Assembly: GCA_026874595.1 (NCBI GenBank)
Contig: CM049311.1
Coordinates: 19,113,676-19,177,675, forward strand
Length of the DNA: 64,000 nucleotides
Source: Sipunculus nudus
Lineage: Eukaryota > Annelida > Sipuncula > Golfingiida > Sipunculidae
Reading direction: 5' to 3'
Shown: positions 1-10,726 of the stretch, piece by piece
Layout of the letters: each line of letters starts with the position of its first letter
Position numbering within the stretch: position 1 is the first letter of the stretch
Translations under genes and position numbers: made by a program
The notes under the pieces: model-generated
Seen by the model: the letters and a program-made list of their open reading frames with translations, nothing else
Databases searched by the model: none
Told to the model about the DNA's origin: nothing

Positions 1-900
1 AAAGAATGTATGAAACGAGCTAGAAGTACACATTGCTATCTTAGAATCCCGTGTTAACATCTTTTTGTCCCAAAAAATATTCAAATGATCATACCGAACT
101 CAGATTATGGCTCGATCAAGGGCTAAAAGATCGGGACGGGCAGTAAGTGCACTGACCTGGACTCAACTAGCCTGGTACATGCTTACATAATGAAGTATAA
201 TTACTTCCCTATGACCTAGAATTTTCTAATCAATGATTTTTAAAGGTTCTTGTCTATGATGTGCCGTTACTTATAAGATAATCATTGTGTTATAACCATC
301 TAGCATGGTTCTACTGCATAATGTTTAGCATGATCAGAACTTACAGCACAGCCTTTTATGAAGACAAAATGACAAAACTGAAACAAAGTTGCCTCGGGTA
401 AAAAAATCAACGGTTTTCTTTGATCGTAGATTTAAAACCGGTCAAATTACAAATTTCACATCAGATATGAAATCCTCGACCCTAGAAACCAATGAATCCA
501 TACACTGAACAGTCCTACAGGCTGAACGATTGAAACAATCTTTTCCGAAATTGAAAAGAGCGGCCATCTTGGAGATCTGGTTTCACCCTCACTTTTGCGG
601 AAGACACCCTCGCCAGATTTTCACAATAATGCTCAGAGAAGCCAAATCCATGGAGTAAGGAACCACTAGAGCTTATTATGGATATCGAAGGACACTTTTG
701 AATTAAAGATATGATTTGCTTAAAGTCCAAGTTTCATGCACTTTTATAAGTTAGAAAAGCGTAATGTACCCTTTTAATAAGTTAATACAGTGCTTACAAC
801 ACCGTTTCAAGCTGAACGAGATCGTATTTATGCTCCATTTTATCCGTGAAACATCACGGTAATCACGCTGCTGAGTGTAAAGGTGCACTCGGTGATACGC
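1..900. other. No recognised gene (AT-rich intergenic)
   Basis: I see only short open frames, the longest about 70 codons on the minus strand at 515-730, with no recognisable motif. A short stretch near 460-480 (acatcagatatg) recurs near 5521, so part of this may be an old dispersed repeat. Confidence 0.5.
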
Positions 901-903
901 GGT

Positions 904-929
904 GGGCGTGGCTTCAGTGACGTCACGTG
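904..929 (+). promoter_or_regulatory. GC box plus CRE/E-box cluster upstream of THAP relic
   Basis: GGGCGTGG (904-911) is followed by the perfect CRE palindrome TGACGTCA (918-925), which runs on into CACGTG. It sits about 120 bp upstream of the THAP-type start codon and resembles a CREB/ATF-type proximal promoter. The motifs are visible; promoter function is inferred. Confidence 0.4.
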
Positions 930-1044
930 TGGCACGGCTGGGTAAACATCACATGGGTCAACATGCCGCGCCTTGCCGGTCTGCATCCTTTACTGCCGTG
1001 TTTTTCCCCCTCGACAAACCCTGTATATCTTACACAGCATCAAA

Positions 1045-1485
1045 ATGACGAAGCGAGATGTTCTTAGTGGATGCAATAATACCAACAAGGATAGTGTGAA
1101 CGTCCACAATTGGCCGAAAGACGTACGTTTAGGGAAAAAAGTGGGACCTGTCAGACAGAGACGAGCCGATTGTAGGTCGGGAACTCCTTGCAAAACTTTC
1201 CAGTGTCATGTATTGAGCACAATTCCGGATTCCTGACGATTTTAAAAACTATCAGCAATGGTAAGCCGGATATTTAAGAAAACAACTAGATCTGATACAA
1301 GGGGGCAATTCCGAGTATAAATCAACAAGAACCCGCTGCAAGGCCGACTGAGAGGGGATCCAGCCTTGCTTCAACTTCAGTCAAGGGCCGGGACAATACA
1401 ACGCCGCCAAGCGCCCGAGGTGCTCGCTGGGAAAAGGCACGAAGCCTGCTAGGTCACAAGAAAAGGGCTCCATAACCTGATAACT
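1045..1485 (+). pseudogene. Decayed THAP-domain exon
   Basis: From ATG 1045 the frame opens with MTKRDVLSGCNNTNKDSV and continues with HNWPKD and VRQRRAD. This matches the start of the THAP zinc-finger, a C2CH DNA-binding fold: C-x-N near residue 10, the basic/aromatic block, then the R/K-rich segment. The expected Trp of the KW and DW blocks is missing (KV, DC). Near 1195-1215 the reading frame slips: the SSV..F..PDDF end of the domain appears in another frame with a stop. A good 5' splice site (ACT|GTGAGT) follows at 1486. THAP proteins bind DNA, and many animal members derive from P-element-type transposases. The frameshift, stop and lost Trp residues indicate a pseudogene. An alternative is a degraded copy of a THAP-carrying transposon. 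Confidence 0.6.
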
Positions 1486-1931
1486 GTGAGTAAATTGACT
1501 GCTAAAAGGGAAATTTATTTATTTATTTTAAATTTTGAGCAATTGTCACGTGATTTGAATATACCTTATTATCGCCCATGTAAACACGGTTTTTGTGCTT
1601 AATCTACTCCGAGGCCTTTTGCAAAGTTGTTGCATTTTTTTATGCTGGGATTATGCCCTTTTGTTCCAGGGAAACCTGTGAACACCCACCACTCCTGCCA
1701 AATCGCCTGGCAGTCAGCCAGCAAATTAGGGGTGCGTCAAGGGGTGTGTCAATAACCCCCATTGTTTGTTAACAAATTACAGTGGCCACTCTGATTTAAA
1801 TAATCATTTAATGCTTACAGTTGTGAGTTTTGCCTTATTTACCCTATATTATATTACATGCACAATTTTATTTTAATAAAGCATAAATACTAAGAATATT
1901 GTGTGAACAGATCTTATGACAAGTTATGTTA

Positions 1932-1932
<1 letters not shown>

Positions 1933-1989
<57 letters not shown>
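1933..1989. repeat. (TA)n microsatellite
   Basis: Uninterrupted TA dinucleotide tract in the gap between the two THAP-gene exon remnants. Confidence 0.98.
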
Positions 1990-1992
<3 letters not shown>

Positions 1993-2065
1993 AATTTACA
2001 AATGAAAAAGTTATCTTTCAGATGTCCTGGAAATCAATGAAAATGGCATATTGTTTCAAATTCAG

Positions 2066-2300
2066 GTTGCCCAGTGAATTTATCCACAAAAAATGCTGGT
2101 GTCCAGAGCTCACTGATTGGTGAAGCTCGGGTCGGCCAGAAGATAGCAGCATCTTCAGTGAAGAAGAAGAAGCAGATGATAATGATGATGATGATGATGA
2201 AACACCACCAGTTTATAAAGATGATGAATACTTCCCTTCTGATGATGAAGATTATGATACCGATTCATCCTTCGATGAACTTATTGTTAAATATTTAATC
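2066..2300 (+). pseudogene. Second exon remnant: acidic linker of the THAP-type gene
   Basis: A 3' splice site (tttcaaattcag) ends at 2065. The following frame reads NLSTKNAGVQSSL, a style of linker seen downstream of THAP domains in invertebrate THAP-type proteins. From about 2141 a different frame gives a strongly acidic stretch (SEEEEAD, a run of D, then YKDDEYFPSDDEDYD). The useful reading frame changes between the two halves, so a frameshift lies near 2130-2150. The GAT-rich core (2170-2200) is a microsatellite-like codon run. This is inferred to belong with the THAP exon at 1045-1485. Confidence 0.4.
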
Positions 2301-2410
2301 TTTATAAATTTGATATTTATTATAGATTTTTCTTATATCAGTATATAAATATGAAGTAAAGAAAATGAGATAGTTTATTCAATCTGTTCATGATGACTGA
2401 CTTTATTCAG

Positions 2411-2945
2411 GCCCCGCTCAAGAATAATTGCCTTGATGTCTGTCCATCAGTTCTTGGTCCATCCATCATTCCTATAAATCCAAATCCAACGCCGCTTCCA
2501 AGCACATACATGTACCTTATGAACCTCTTAATGCCTCATCTAAGTAATCTTTTAAAAACTTCCTGAATATAGATCCCATTCAGGTTATTTGGGGTGATAA
2601 GTTTCAGGCCAATGTGACATCCAATATGGCAACAGGGCCTGGAATTGAGGATATTTTTGACTGTGTGGCCCTATTTAAGGACCTTTATGGTCCAAAAGCA
2701 TTAGCTTATATGAAGAAATACACCAAGATCAAGTGCCAAAATTTATTGTATTCCACTCACAACTGATGGAGTTGTTTAGCATTTGTCCAAACAGCACATC
2801 TTGTACACACGATCAGGTGATTCTTGTTAAGGGAACAGCAGTCCAGGTAAGCGAGATATGCAACAACTGTAACCTGCACAAAAACCTGAACAGATGCCTG
2901 CTGGTAAACTTGAGCTCAAACACAACATTGTACACATGGACTTGA
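2411..2945 (+). pseudogene. Core-domain remnant of the THAP-associated family
   Basis: A 3' splice site (ctttattcag) ends near 2410. One frame reads IQVIWGDKFQANV and then EDIFDCVALFKDLYG up to a stop near 2766. From 2733 a second frame reads KFIVFHSQLMELFSICP and later CNNC. A third frame then gives PEQMPAGKLEL at about 2885-2915. The order KxIVF..L..LF..CP, then C-x2-C, then MPAGxLxL is one I associate, from memory, with uncharacterised THAP-linked proteins common in molluscs. It is spread over several frames with stops, so this is a relic. The GDKFQ part could belong to something else. Confidence 0.35.
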
Positions 2946-3840
2946 AGGTCCCATTTCTACATATTGTAATTGTAAAAACTTGATTACTGCTATTATACAG
3001 GATATGTGTGCATTTGACTGCAAGAATTGATTTAATATGCTCTAATAATTGTGGTGTAAGATCTTGTGCACTGAAATAATGAAGTTCATTGTTGCATCTT
3101 ATCAACTAAGATATCATCAATGTGCTCAAGGATGAACACCCATCAGTTCCATCTAGGGCATTTGAACCCTTTATTAAGTTATGTCCCATCATGTGACATA
3201 AATGCCTGCTCAATCCTTTTCACTGCACATGCTGGTAGTGGTATCCTGATGTGTCTTCCAAGGAATCCCCAGTTCCATCAAACCTGCTGCCTGAATGTGG
3301 TGTATCTGTATTTCCTACAAAAAGACATGTTGTGTATCATAAGTAATGTCAATATCTCAAAGGATGATTGAAGGATAAATTAAAAAGTGTCTGATTTGGG
3401 ATGCATGTCCTGAGTGGAAGATTATGTTCAGAGGTAGTGTTCTGAAATGTAAATTAACCTGTGTTATTCCTGGGAACTTTTTTTTCCACTGAGATTATTT
3501 TGAAAATCACCCCTGGACATTGGGATATAGCTGCCCTTGGCTATAAACACAATGAACAACAAACTTGGTCTGCCTTGCTGTATGAAGATTTACTGACACC
3601 TTTGAAGGAAATGGCATGTGGAGTGACATCATGACTACACTCCAAAGATGGCCATGTATAGGTTCATCTGGTCAAACATGTCCTGGTGTAAACAAATAAG
3701 CTATAAAACTTCATAAACCATTAACCCAATAGTTGAATTTACACCAAAATGAAATCAACTGAGATTTTCACTAAACTGATCTATATGTAAAACTGCAATA
3801 ACACTGTAATGCAATTATTAAGATACCTTGCATACACATA
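2946..3840. other. Decayed sequence downstream of the THAP-type relic
   Basis: An 83-codon open frame at 3120-3371 (+) includes ACSILFTAHAGSG, faintly like the segment expected next in the THAP-associated family, but I cannot establish homology. Nothing else is recognisable. Confidence 0.25.
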
Positions 3841-4135
3841 CACACACACAGTGGCTTCAAGGATGGGGGGAGGGGTGATTTGCAGGGTGTTGATATAATA
3901 CCCAAAGTTGGAGGGGATTTGACAGGCATGGGAGGATAATCAAAGTTAGAAAAAAAGGCATATATAAGATAGTAAATTGAACAAAAGTATACAATTCAAT
4001 TAATTAATAAATTTCATTTGTAAAATATAATATATTCTCAGAAAAGTGTGTGTGTGGTGGTGGTGGGGGAGGGGGGATATATATCCCTGCCCCCCCCCTA
4101 CCTATATTGACACCCCTGCACACACGGAGAATTGG
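3836..4135. repeat. Low-complexity CA / G-rich / C-rich block
   Basis: It starts with a short (CA)n and a G-rich run (3864-3877). It ends with (GT)n, G-rich, ggatatatatcc, a C-run and another CA stretch. The mirrored order suggests a small inverted element, but the arms are too degenerate to be certain. Confidence 0.35.
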
Positions 4136-4190
4136 GTGAAAACAATAACCCTTACAAGGCTTTTGGAATGCATAAAAGATCTGTAAATAT

Positions 4191-4406
4191 GAGAAGCGGA
4201 TCCAGGGGGGGTCCGGAACCCCCCTTTTTCATCAGAAACGTTTTTTTCAGACCAAAAATTGCCGCCTGGACCCCCCCCCCCCTTTTCAGACCTGAGGACC
4301 TTTTTTAAGGGTTTTCATTTGTCCTCCTGGGTTGGACCCCCCCCCCCCCCTTTTCTCAATCCTGGAGACACCCCCTTTTTTTCTAAATCCTGGATCCATC
4401 CCTGAA
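4191..4406. mobile_element. Small non-autonomous element with C-run repeats
   Basis: It begins gcggatccaggggg and ends tcctggatcc, so the ends share the inverted core GGATCCAGG. Inside are three similar modules, each with a long C run followed by cccctttt and a segment like tcagacctgagg or tcaatcctggag. There is no coding capacity. It looks like a MITE built from a tandem C-tract module. Confidence 0.45.
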
Positions 4407-4960
4407 TATTACTAGTATATATCTAGTATTTGCAAAATTGTTCTTTTTAAATAATTAATAATTATACATATATGTGCATGTAATATGTGCAAAAATAAAA
4501 GTGAAAATTTAATTTTTTTTTAATAAAAATTATAAATTTTATAATGTTATCATTATTAGTATTGTAAAAATAATTTTACAATTTTAATAGCATCCAGGTA
4601 GAGAATTCACAAGTCACTTGTCAAATGACAACTTTAATATTAGGTATATCAGTATTTTTTTCAAAATAAAGATTTTCAGATGATAAATACACTGCAAGAT
4701 TGGTTTTTGCTTCAGGATCTTATTCAATATGGTCCTTAAATCAACAAGATATGACCACTGACTGATAAGTAATGGCATTTTAATAAATCACAGGAACGGG
4801 CTAGCTGGGACCCATCTTTCCAGGAAAACCTATGACTGTCATAAAACCATTCAGTGCTACATGCGTTGGTTGAGCGATATTTATTTCAGTGTAATAATCA
4901 ACCTGCCCCAATTACAGAAACTTGAGATGTATTCAGTGTAAGAGTAAAATAAAATAATTA
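4407..4960. other. AT-rich intergenic, nothing recognised
   Basis: No plausible coding frame, RNA or repeat structure is seen apart from short A and T runs. Confidence 0.5.
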
Positions 4961-4961
4961 C

Positions 4962-5152
4962 CAGTCATTTGTGCCTGCTCCCATAGACGCCCGAAACGGT
5001 TCATCGGATTCTTTTTTGACACGGCTGTCACTGTGTCAGAACTCGGTACACCCTCCTTCGATCTCGCCTCGTCGAGCCTATGGCTCAGATCGAAATGGTT
5101 CAATATCACAAGGATTTTCAAATTCTACATCACTACAATCACTTTCTGACAT
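4962..5152 (-). pseudogene. Possible decayed first exon with acidic EPF motif
   Basis: The minus-strand ATG at 5152 opens MSESDCSDVEFEN, then CDIEPFRSEP, then TAG at 5080-5078. The same frame continues past a second stop to RASMGAGTNDW, where ACTG|GTAATT forms a 5' splice site. The order of acidic N-terminus, PF/YxFEP-like motif and a GNTDW-like motif resembles the large invertebrate family annotated as P2X purinoceptor 7-like. Two in-frame stops argue for a relic. An upstream ATG at 5254 opens only a 15-codon frame. The homology is from memory and weak. Confidence 0.28.
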
Positions 5153-5278
5153 ACTTCCGAAAAAAACTAATTTTGAACCATAGTCGGTGGACGCTTGGTT
5201 GTCACTTTACGCATAGGAAGTTTCATCGGATTGTTTACTTTGCATCACCGCCATGATGCTTGTGTGAGACGACTTCCA

Positions 5279-5292
5279 CACGTGACGTCACG
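5279..5292 (-). promoter_or_regulatory. E-box/CRE compound palindrome
   Basis: CACGTGACGTCACG contains a perfect CRE (5283-5290) overlapping CACGTG. It lies about 130 bp upstream of the minus-strand start at 5152. It is the inverted counterpart of the CRE/E-box at 918-929. Confidence 0.4.
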
Positions 5293-5299
5293 GATTTCC

Positions 5300-7387
5300 C
5301 CCTGGGCTTTCGGCAGTTTCCGGAGTGTATTCGGCGCGTCAGTTTCAAATTGTCGTATTAATTGATTAAATTGCTAGATTAATGTTAAATGGACATAACA
5401 TCGTGTTTTGATACATAAAAACGGGCATATGACACTAATCGACCTCCTTGCTGAGACTTGGACTTTAAAATCAGCAGCCAGCTTAGATTTAAGGTCAAAA
5501 TAGGTCTGATAACAAATGTGACATCAGATATGCAATCCTCTTCCCCAAAAGCCCCCCCCCCCCAAAAAAAAAACAAAAAAAAAAAAACATACGAAACAGT
5601 ACATTTGGCAAAGCAGTGAAAACAAATGAATTTCAAAAAGGCGGATGGCGTCCATTTTTTTATTTCGGGTTCTCGTCGAACTAGATAACCGAATTATTCC
5701 GGCAAAGATTTTGTTTAAATATTGCTATAAAATGCTTTAAGTTTTGAAACAGGCATTTATCAGCTTCCTGTGCTCGAATTGAAACAGTAAATAACTTAAC
5801 TGATTATTCATTTGTATAGATAGGACATTTTAAAATGTCCGACTTCCGTTTACATAAATTTGTTCCACCCTGATTGCAGGTTATGATGTCACTTCACGAC
5901 CAGCATGATCCACCCAGATCTACATGGGCATAGATGTTGTTTAAATATTGGTAAATAATGTTGAAAATCAGAAACTTTTAGTTGTGTTCAAAAGTAGTTT
6001 TGTCAACAAAAAATGATCATTAAACTATGTATTAGGCCATGGGATGTCAATTTTCAAAATGGCCGCCTCCCGTATAAATGGACTTGTCCTACGTTGTTTG
6101 ATACTGGAGAGGCTTTATCAGATTACAGGAGAAATGATAAAAACTTACATATATAAGTGAAAAGGCGCAACACTTAGCTAAGTTATAAGTGAACATAGAT
6201 TTGATGTTTATGTAGTGGTAAGATATTGTGTATGATACATAATTTATTGTATTTTAAGAAACAACAGCATCAGCAAAGTACGTCACTTCTGTTGAGGAGG
6301 TTCTTTGACCTAGTTGACTGTGATGATGTAAACCCCATCACAAGCATTATGCTCTGAAATCTCAATTTCTCTAGTTTTTTTTTTTTTTTTTTTTGAATAT
6401 GAAGAAATATTTCATCTTTTAGTATGCGTTTTGTCAACACTGAGCATAAAGTCAAAACAGTAATAAAAATGAATAAGCATTTTCATGTGACGGTCCAAGC
6501 TATTGGGTTTCGTATCAATTCTATTATGTGCACATTTGCACGCCGTTTCTGACACTACTTTTTAATTTTTATTTATTTCCCGAACTGTCAGTTTCCTAAG
6601 TTAAGACAAAAAGTGACGTTATTCCGTTGGGAAAAATTATTATTATTATATCAATGGTTCACTAACGTAGATTCGTGCAGCAGTTTTCAATACCTAGGCT
6701 GGTACTCGAAAAAATTGTCAATGACCAAAGAATAATTAAAATGCTACTACATCAATATAAACTACCATTTTATTTTCATTGATAGAATAAGGTCAACTCT
6801 ATCATTATGTTAAAAAAAGTTATCCATATGAAGTTATAGAATATTTTTTGCTCGGAAATGCTCGGTTATAGTCCAAATGTGTTAAACCATGAAGCCACAG
6901 TAATGGCTAATGCACTGATAATCATATCGTAAGCAAACGTGTCAAGAATTTTCAATGTCTTCAATCTGTTTTGAAACATTAATGATGCTTTTTTTTATAA
7001 TATATTATATTTATATTTTATTTCATTTTGTAAAACAAGATTATATTAAAAAATGAATATTAACGCTGTTATCGTATTTTATATTGGTGGTAAAATGAAA
7101 TTATTAAAGGTTATGATAATAATATAATCAAGTATGTGCCCGTATAGAAATTGCCCTAATATTATCATAGAGACATGAACAGAAAATTTGGAAAAAAAAC
7201 ACAAAACTACCAGTTAATATTTCTACAAGGTTGTTTCGAAAAAAAAATATTTTATTTTTCATGTATAAATTGAAAAACCTTTTCCTCTTCCATTGACTAA
7301 AAAAAATCTTCAGAATTAATAAAACCTGATGTAATACTTTTTATCCCAAATTATATTTTAAATTTCGTAGACAGGGTGCACACATTG
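5300..7387. other. Intergenic, low-complexity tracts only
   Basis: It contains a C8-11/A-rich run at 5550-5587 and a T18-19 run near 6376-6395. No convincing gene is seen; open frames are under 85 codons and arise from the homopolymers. Confidence 0.5.

Positions 7388-7456
<69 letters not shown>
7388..7456. repeat. (TA)n microsatellite
   Basis: Pure TA tract immediately left of the hairpin element. Confidence 0.98.
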
Positions 7457-7460
<4 letters not shown>

Positions 7461-7597
7461 TGTATGAATAGCCATGCTGGTTCATTGTTTTATAGATGGA
7501 AAGGGTATACACTGCACTGGCGGTGAACCACTTTTCCAAGTATACCCTTTCCACCTATAAAACAGTGAACCACCATGGCTATTCATACATCTTTATA
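7457..7597. mobile_element. Hairpin element with SINE-like tail
   Basis: The left arm from agatgtatgaatagccatg to gaaagggtatac is the near-perfect reverse complement of the right arm from gtataccctttccacc to catggctattcatacatct, about 50 bp each. The loop contains actggcggtgaaccactt, which matches the tail of the SINE about 300 bp downstream (actggcagtgaaccacta). This looks like a fold-back element, or two head-to-head copies of one 3' end. Confidence 0.7.
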
Positions 7598-7689
7598 CAT
7601 ATAATATATGCCGTCACTATAAAAATGCCATCAGTTCTCCCTGCTGCATGCAAAAGTCGCCGTGCCGACACGTGAAGTGGGTGAGACTA

Positions 7690-7730
7690 TGACGTCACTA
7701 CCTTGACGTCACTTTGCTGGTTCCTATAAA
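7690..7730 (+). promoter_or_regulatory. Tandem CRE sites plus TATA box
   Basis: Perfect TGACGTCA sites lie at 7690-7697 and 7704-7711, 14 bp apart, followed by TATAAA at 7725-7730. The spacing looks like a compact CREB/ATF-type Pol II promoter, but no protein-coding exon follows. A tRNA-like SINE begins about 25 bp downstream. Confidence 0.35.
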
Positions 7731-7753
7731 AGTGTACAAATACACTGAGGGGT

Positions 7754-7861
7754 TGGGGATCTGGCATAGCCAAGAGGACTAAGGCAGCCTCACCGGAAAT
7801 CGGAAGATCGTGGGTTCGAATTCCACTGGCAGTGAACCACTATTCTGTGTATACCCTTTTC

Positions 7862-7863
<2 letters not shown>
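7754..7863 (+). mobile_element. tRNA-derived SINE
   Basis: A box-like TGGCATAGCCAAGAGG (7762-7777) is followed about 35 bp later by a B box-like GGTTCGAATTCC (7813-7824), which has one extra T. The intervening CTAAGGCAGCCTCACCGGAAATCGG looks like the anticodon arm and variable arm of a class II (Leu/Ser-type) tRNA. The 3' tail actggcagtgaacca runs into (CT)n and (TA)n. SINEs of this type are transcribed by RNA polymerase III and moved by LINE machinery. Confidence 0.6.

Positions 7864-7942
<79 letters not shown>
7864..7942. repeat. (CT)n(TA)n compound microsatellite
   Basis: About 14 CT repeats run directly into about 25 TA repeats, forming the SINE tail. Confidence 0.97.
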
Positions 7943-7945
<3 letters not shown>

Positions 7946-7949
7946 ATAC

Positions 7950-9030
7950 ATATATATATATTATAAAATCAAAATGTAATATTTTCGCCAATATGTACCT
8001 GCTGCAAATTGAACCTGTTTCAATTCGTGTTTTGAAATTTTGCAAAAATAGATTAATATACATGATCTTTTACAATAGTTTGTTTGATAATGAATTCATC
8101 AGACGTATCCCGCAAATCTAAAAAGGAAACACAAACCTTAACATACCTTGAGAGAAAGAAATACAAAAATACATATGATGCCGATTGTAACATTTTACGA
8201 TCATATAAACAACAACAGTTTCTGCAGACCGATTCAATATTTAGTCTAAACGTTTATGCTCTGAAAATGTGCAAAACCGCAGGGCACAAACGTAAATACC
8301 TCATATATACTTATTATAAAATACGTCAATTAAGAAAATCAACAACAAATCAATAAAACAACAACAAAACATTTGGCATTGCAAAAACGTTCAGTTAATG
8401 TTTAAAATAAAATTGTTACAGAGCAAATGTTATAGATATAAAAAAATATGTTTTTTTAATAGAACCTGATACCAGCAACTATTCAGTCCGGAGGGAACGA
8501 AGTCCAAAAGCGTACGGTACTACTGCATCGAGAATTCCCACTTTAGTTCAGGGATTGCCAGGCCTAAGAAAAAGCATCCTATCTGTTAATTTTTTTTTCT
8601 TAGGATAAAAATATAAGAATCAAACAAAAATTGTAAGTATACACAGAATATTCAGATGCATGGATTTTTATAGAGATCAAAAAAATACTATAATGCAAAA
8701 TTAGGATGGGTAAAATTCATATTTGTAATTGAAATATTTATCTTAGCGGTAAATATATAACTTTATTTATGGAAATGGTATGGTTCCGTTATTGCATGGT
8801 GTCACAATTTTTATGAGGAATTTCAAGGTATTAATTTTAGCTGAGCAGGAGGTTTATTAAAAATGTCTATATCCCGTAGCATCTGTAAGACACAGGTCAC
8901 CTCTATACAGACTTTTACTTGAAGCCCAAAATGTCTTACGTGTCGATAAAAATTCTATTATATGGTTATTTATCAAAGATTTTACATTAAACGATCTCCT
9001 CGCTCCCTTCACAAAATTGAAATTTCTTAA
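7950..9030. other. Intergenic, nothing recognised
   Basis: AT-rich sequence with short frames of up to 90 codons (8084-8356) and no motif I recognise. Confidence 0.5.
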
Positions 9031-9182
9031 CGAGATCGTTGTAATAGAACCGTAATCCAAATTTGAAGGGAGCAGTTAAGGTGCCCTTATCGTGTACATC
9101 ATGCATGATTTTCTTATTAATATAGTGTATAATACAATACATGATATATAATCAGAAATGTTCTCATTTTTTGTTTTGTAAC

Positions 9183-9235
<53 letters not shown>

Positions 9236-9295
9236 ATGTGTGTGAAATTTGGATTACTGTAGTATTTAGATTACTGTACTATTACAACGATCTCG
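9031..9295. repeat. Inverted repeat around a TA/TG tract
   Basis: The left arm (9031-9064, cgagatcgttgtaatag...) is the reverse complement of the right arm (9245-9295). The right arm has about 17 bp duplicated internally (ggattactgtagtatttagattactgta). The spacer holds (TA)n(TG)n at 9187-9243. Confidence 0.65.
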
Positions 9296-9434
9296 ATAAG
9301 ATATTCCAATTTTTGTGTACTGATAGAGCATCCTAAATATACTAAATACTGAGAGAGGGGGTCGTTCCGTTATCACACTCTTCTGGGTCATAACACCGAG
9401 GAATTCCCCCCCCCCCCCCATCGCGTTATCGTGT

Positions 9435-9555
9435 TAGTCAGACACGGTCTCCCCACAGAGCTCAGCTCGGCCTGGGATCGACCGTGAAAAATCTCACGGC
9501 TCCTTAGCTGACACTCAGACTCATGCACTGAGCTCTGCTGTCCGAGGTTGTGCGC
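9435..9555 (-). mobile_element. Probable tRNA-derived SINE remnant
   Basis: On the minus strand, GAGCTCAGTGCATGAG resembles a tRNA D-arm/A box. About 40 bp later GGTCGATCCCAGG resembles a B box, and CCGTGAG...CTCACGG between them could form a hairpin. Poly-C precedes it at 9405-9419. The call rests only on these box-like motifs. Confidence 0.35.
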
Positions 9556-9559
9556 TCAC

Positions 9560-9849
9560 AGATAACAAGAGTCGATAAAATTCAAAGATTGTAATAAGAC
9601 TTTAATATATCAACTATTTTACAACGAATTCTACATCTGAAAGGTGACATTTCGTAAGTTATAAATGTATAGACGCGCATTGCATCTTTAACCTTAACAT
9701 GTTACGAACTATTGAATATTTGGACTTTCTAGTTTATACCGTAGTTTTATAGAAATGAAGATATTAAACCCACTACCACGTTAGTCCCAACAACATAACG
9801 TATGTATACATTGTTCAAAAACATTTAGGAGAATAGTTGAGGTAATAAA
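9560..9849. other. Intergenic, nothing recognised
   Basis: AT-rich sequence before the first homology to the large repeat unit begins. Confidence 0.5.
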
Positions 9850-10667
9850 TGTAATTATTTTTGTGTAACAACATTTTTCTTCTATATTAAGCTCATATAA
9901 TACGGCCATATAGGCCTGTGATGCCAAATATTACATTTTTTTATCCGACCCTTAAAATGGGCGTTGTGCCTTCAATCATTACTCCAGGCCCCATCAGTTT
10001 ATTTACGAAGACCTGAGTGTCATGTAGTCATGACTAGCATCAGATAAACTTGGGAATATATTTTATTTAAATATTTACAATTAGAGTTCAGAACCAAATT
10101 TCACTATGTTGATTTTTTTGAAAAAACACAGATATATACATATCTCCCAGTCTCTCAGCACTAACACTCACATCCTTTGTCAAACCTGACACAACATTTG
10201 CTGCTAGAGACCCCCCCCCCCCCCCCCCCCCAGCACGGTGATGCTTTGCCTAGAAAAATCATACCCCTCTCAGTAGAAGCCAGCCAAGAATTCTGCAAGT
10301 TTATTACAAGGCTGGAACCTTGCTACCAAATTCTCAACCGGATTGATCTATCAAGCAAACTTCTTCACCAGAAAAAAGCGGATCCAGAAAGACCTGAAGG
10401 TCCAGCTCAGGCAAGCTTGGAGTGTCTGCCTTAACACTGACTTGTGGTCTGGTCGCCAGATGAAAGGCTACTGAAATATTTCATCAATCGCCCCAAAATG
10501 CTTGTATATATTTTAACAGTTGCTAATAGAGTAATTAAAAAGTATTTAATTTTCAACGGTAACTATGGATTAGTAATTTGTAATTATTATTTAATTGGGA
10601 ATTTCGAAAGTAAATGTAGTATGATTAGTGTTCAAAGTAATTGACCCCAAACCTGTATCTTGCTTAC

Positions 10668-10726
10668 TAATTGCTACCGGGTTGTGGTTAGAGCTATGGT
10701 GGTGGCACGTGTTGTTATTGGGGCCA
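10668..10726 (-). pseudogene. T2 mini-exon, unit A (59 nt, broken)
   Basis: Minus-strand 3' splice site cgagag|TGGCC and 5' splice site |GTAAGC. The 59-nt segment reads V-APITTRATTIALTTTR and then TAG. One C is missing relative to the 60-nt exons, which causes the stop. See the T1 entry for the family context. Confidence 0.5.

Noticed and set aside
7754-7863. Functional tRNA gene
   Set aside because: The A and B boxes are present, but the acceptor stem does not pair, the B box has an extra base and a SINE-type tail follows.
7810-8121. Long open frames rich in Ile-Tyr or Ser-Leu (also at 1926, 14478, 27651, 27705, 54273, 56462)
   Set aside because: They are translations of (TA)n or (CT)n tracts, which lack stops in two frames, and carry no protein-like sequence outside the tract.
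10177-10434. 85-codon plus frame across the poly-C tract (and counterparts at 42497, 49881, 57146)
   Set aside because: The Pro run is the C tract, frames shift between units with tract length, and nothing resembles a known protein.
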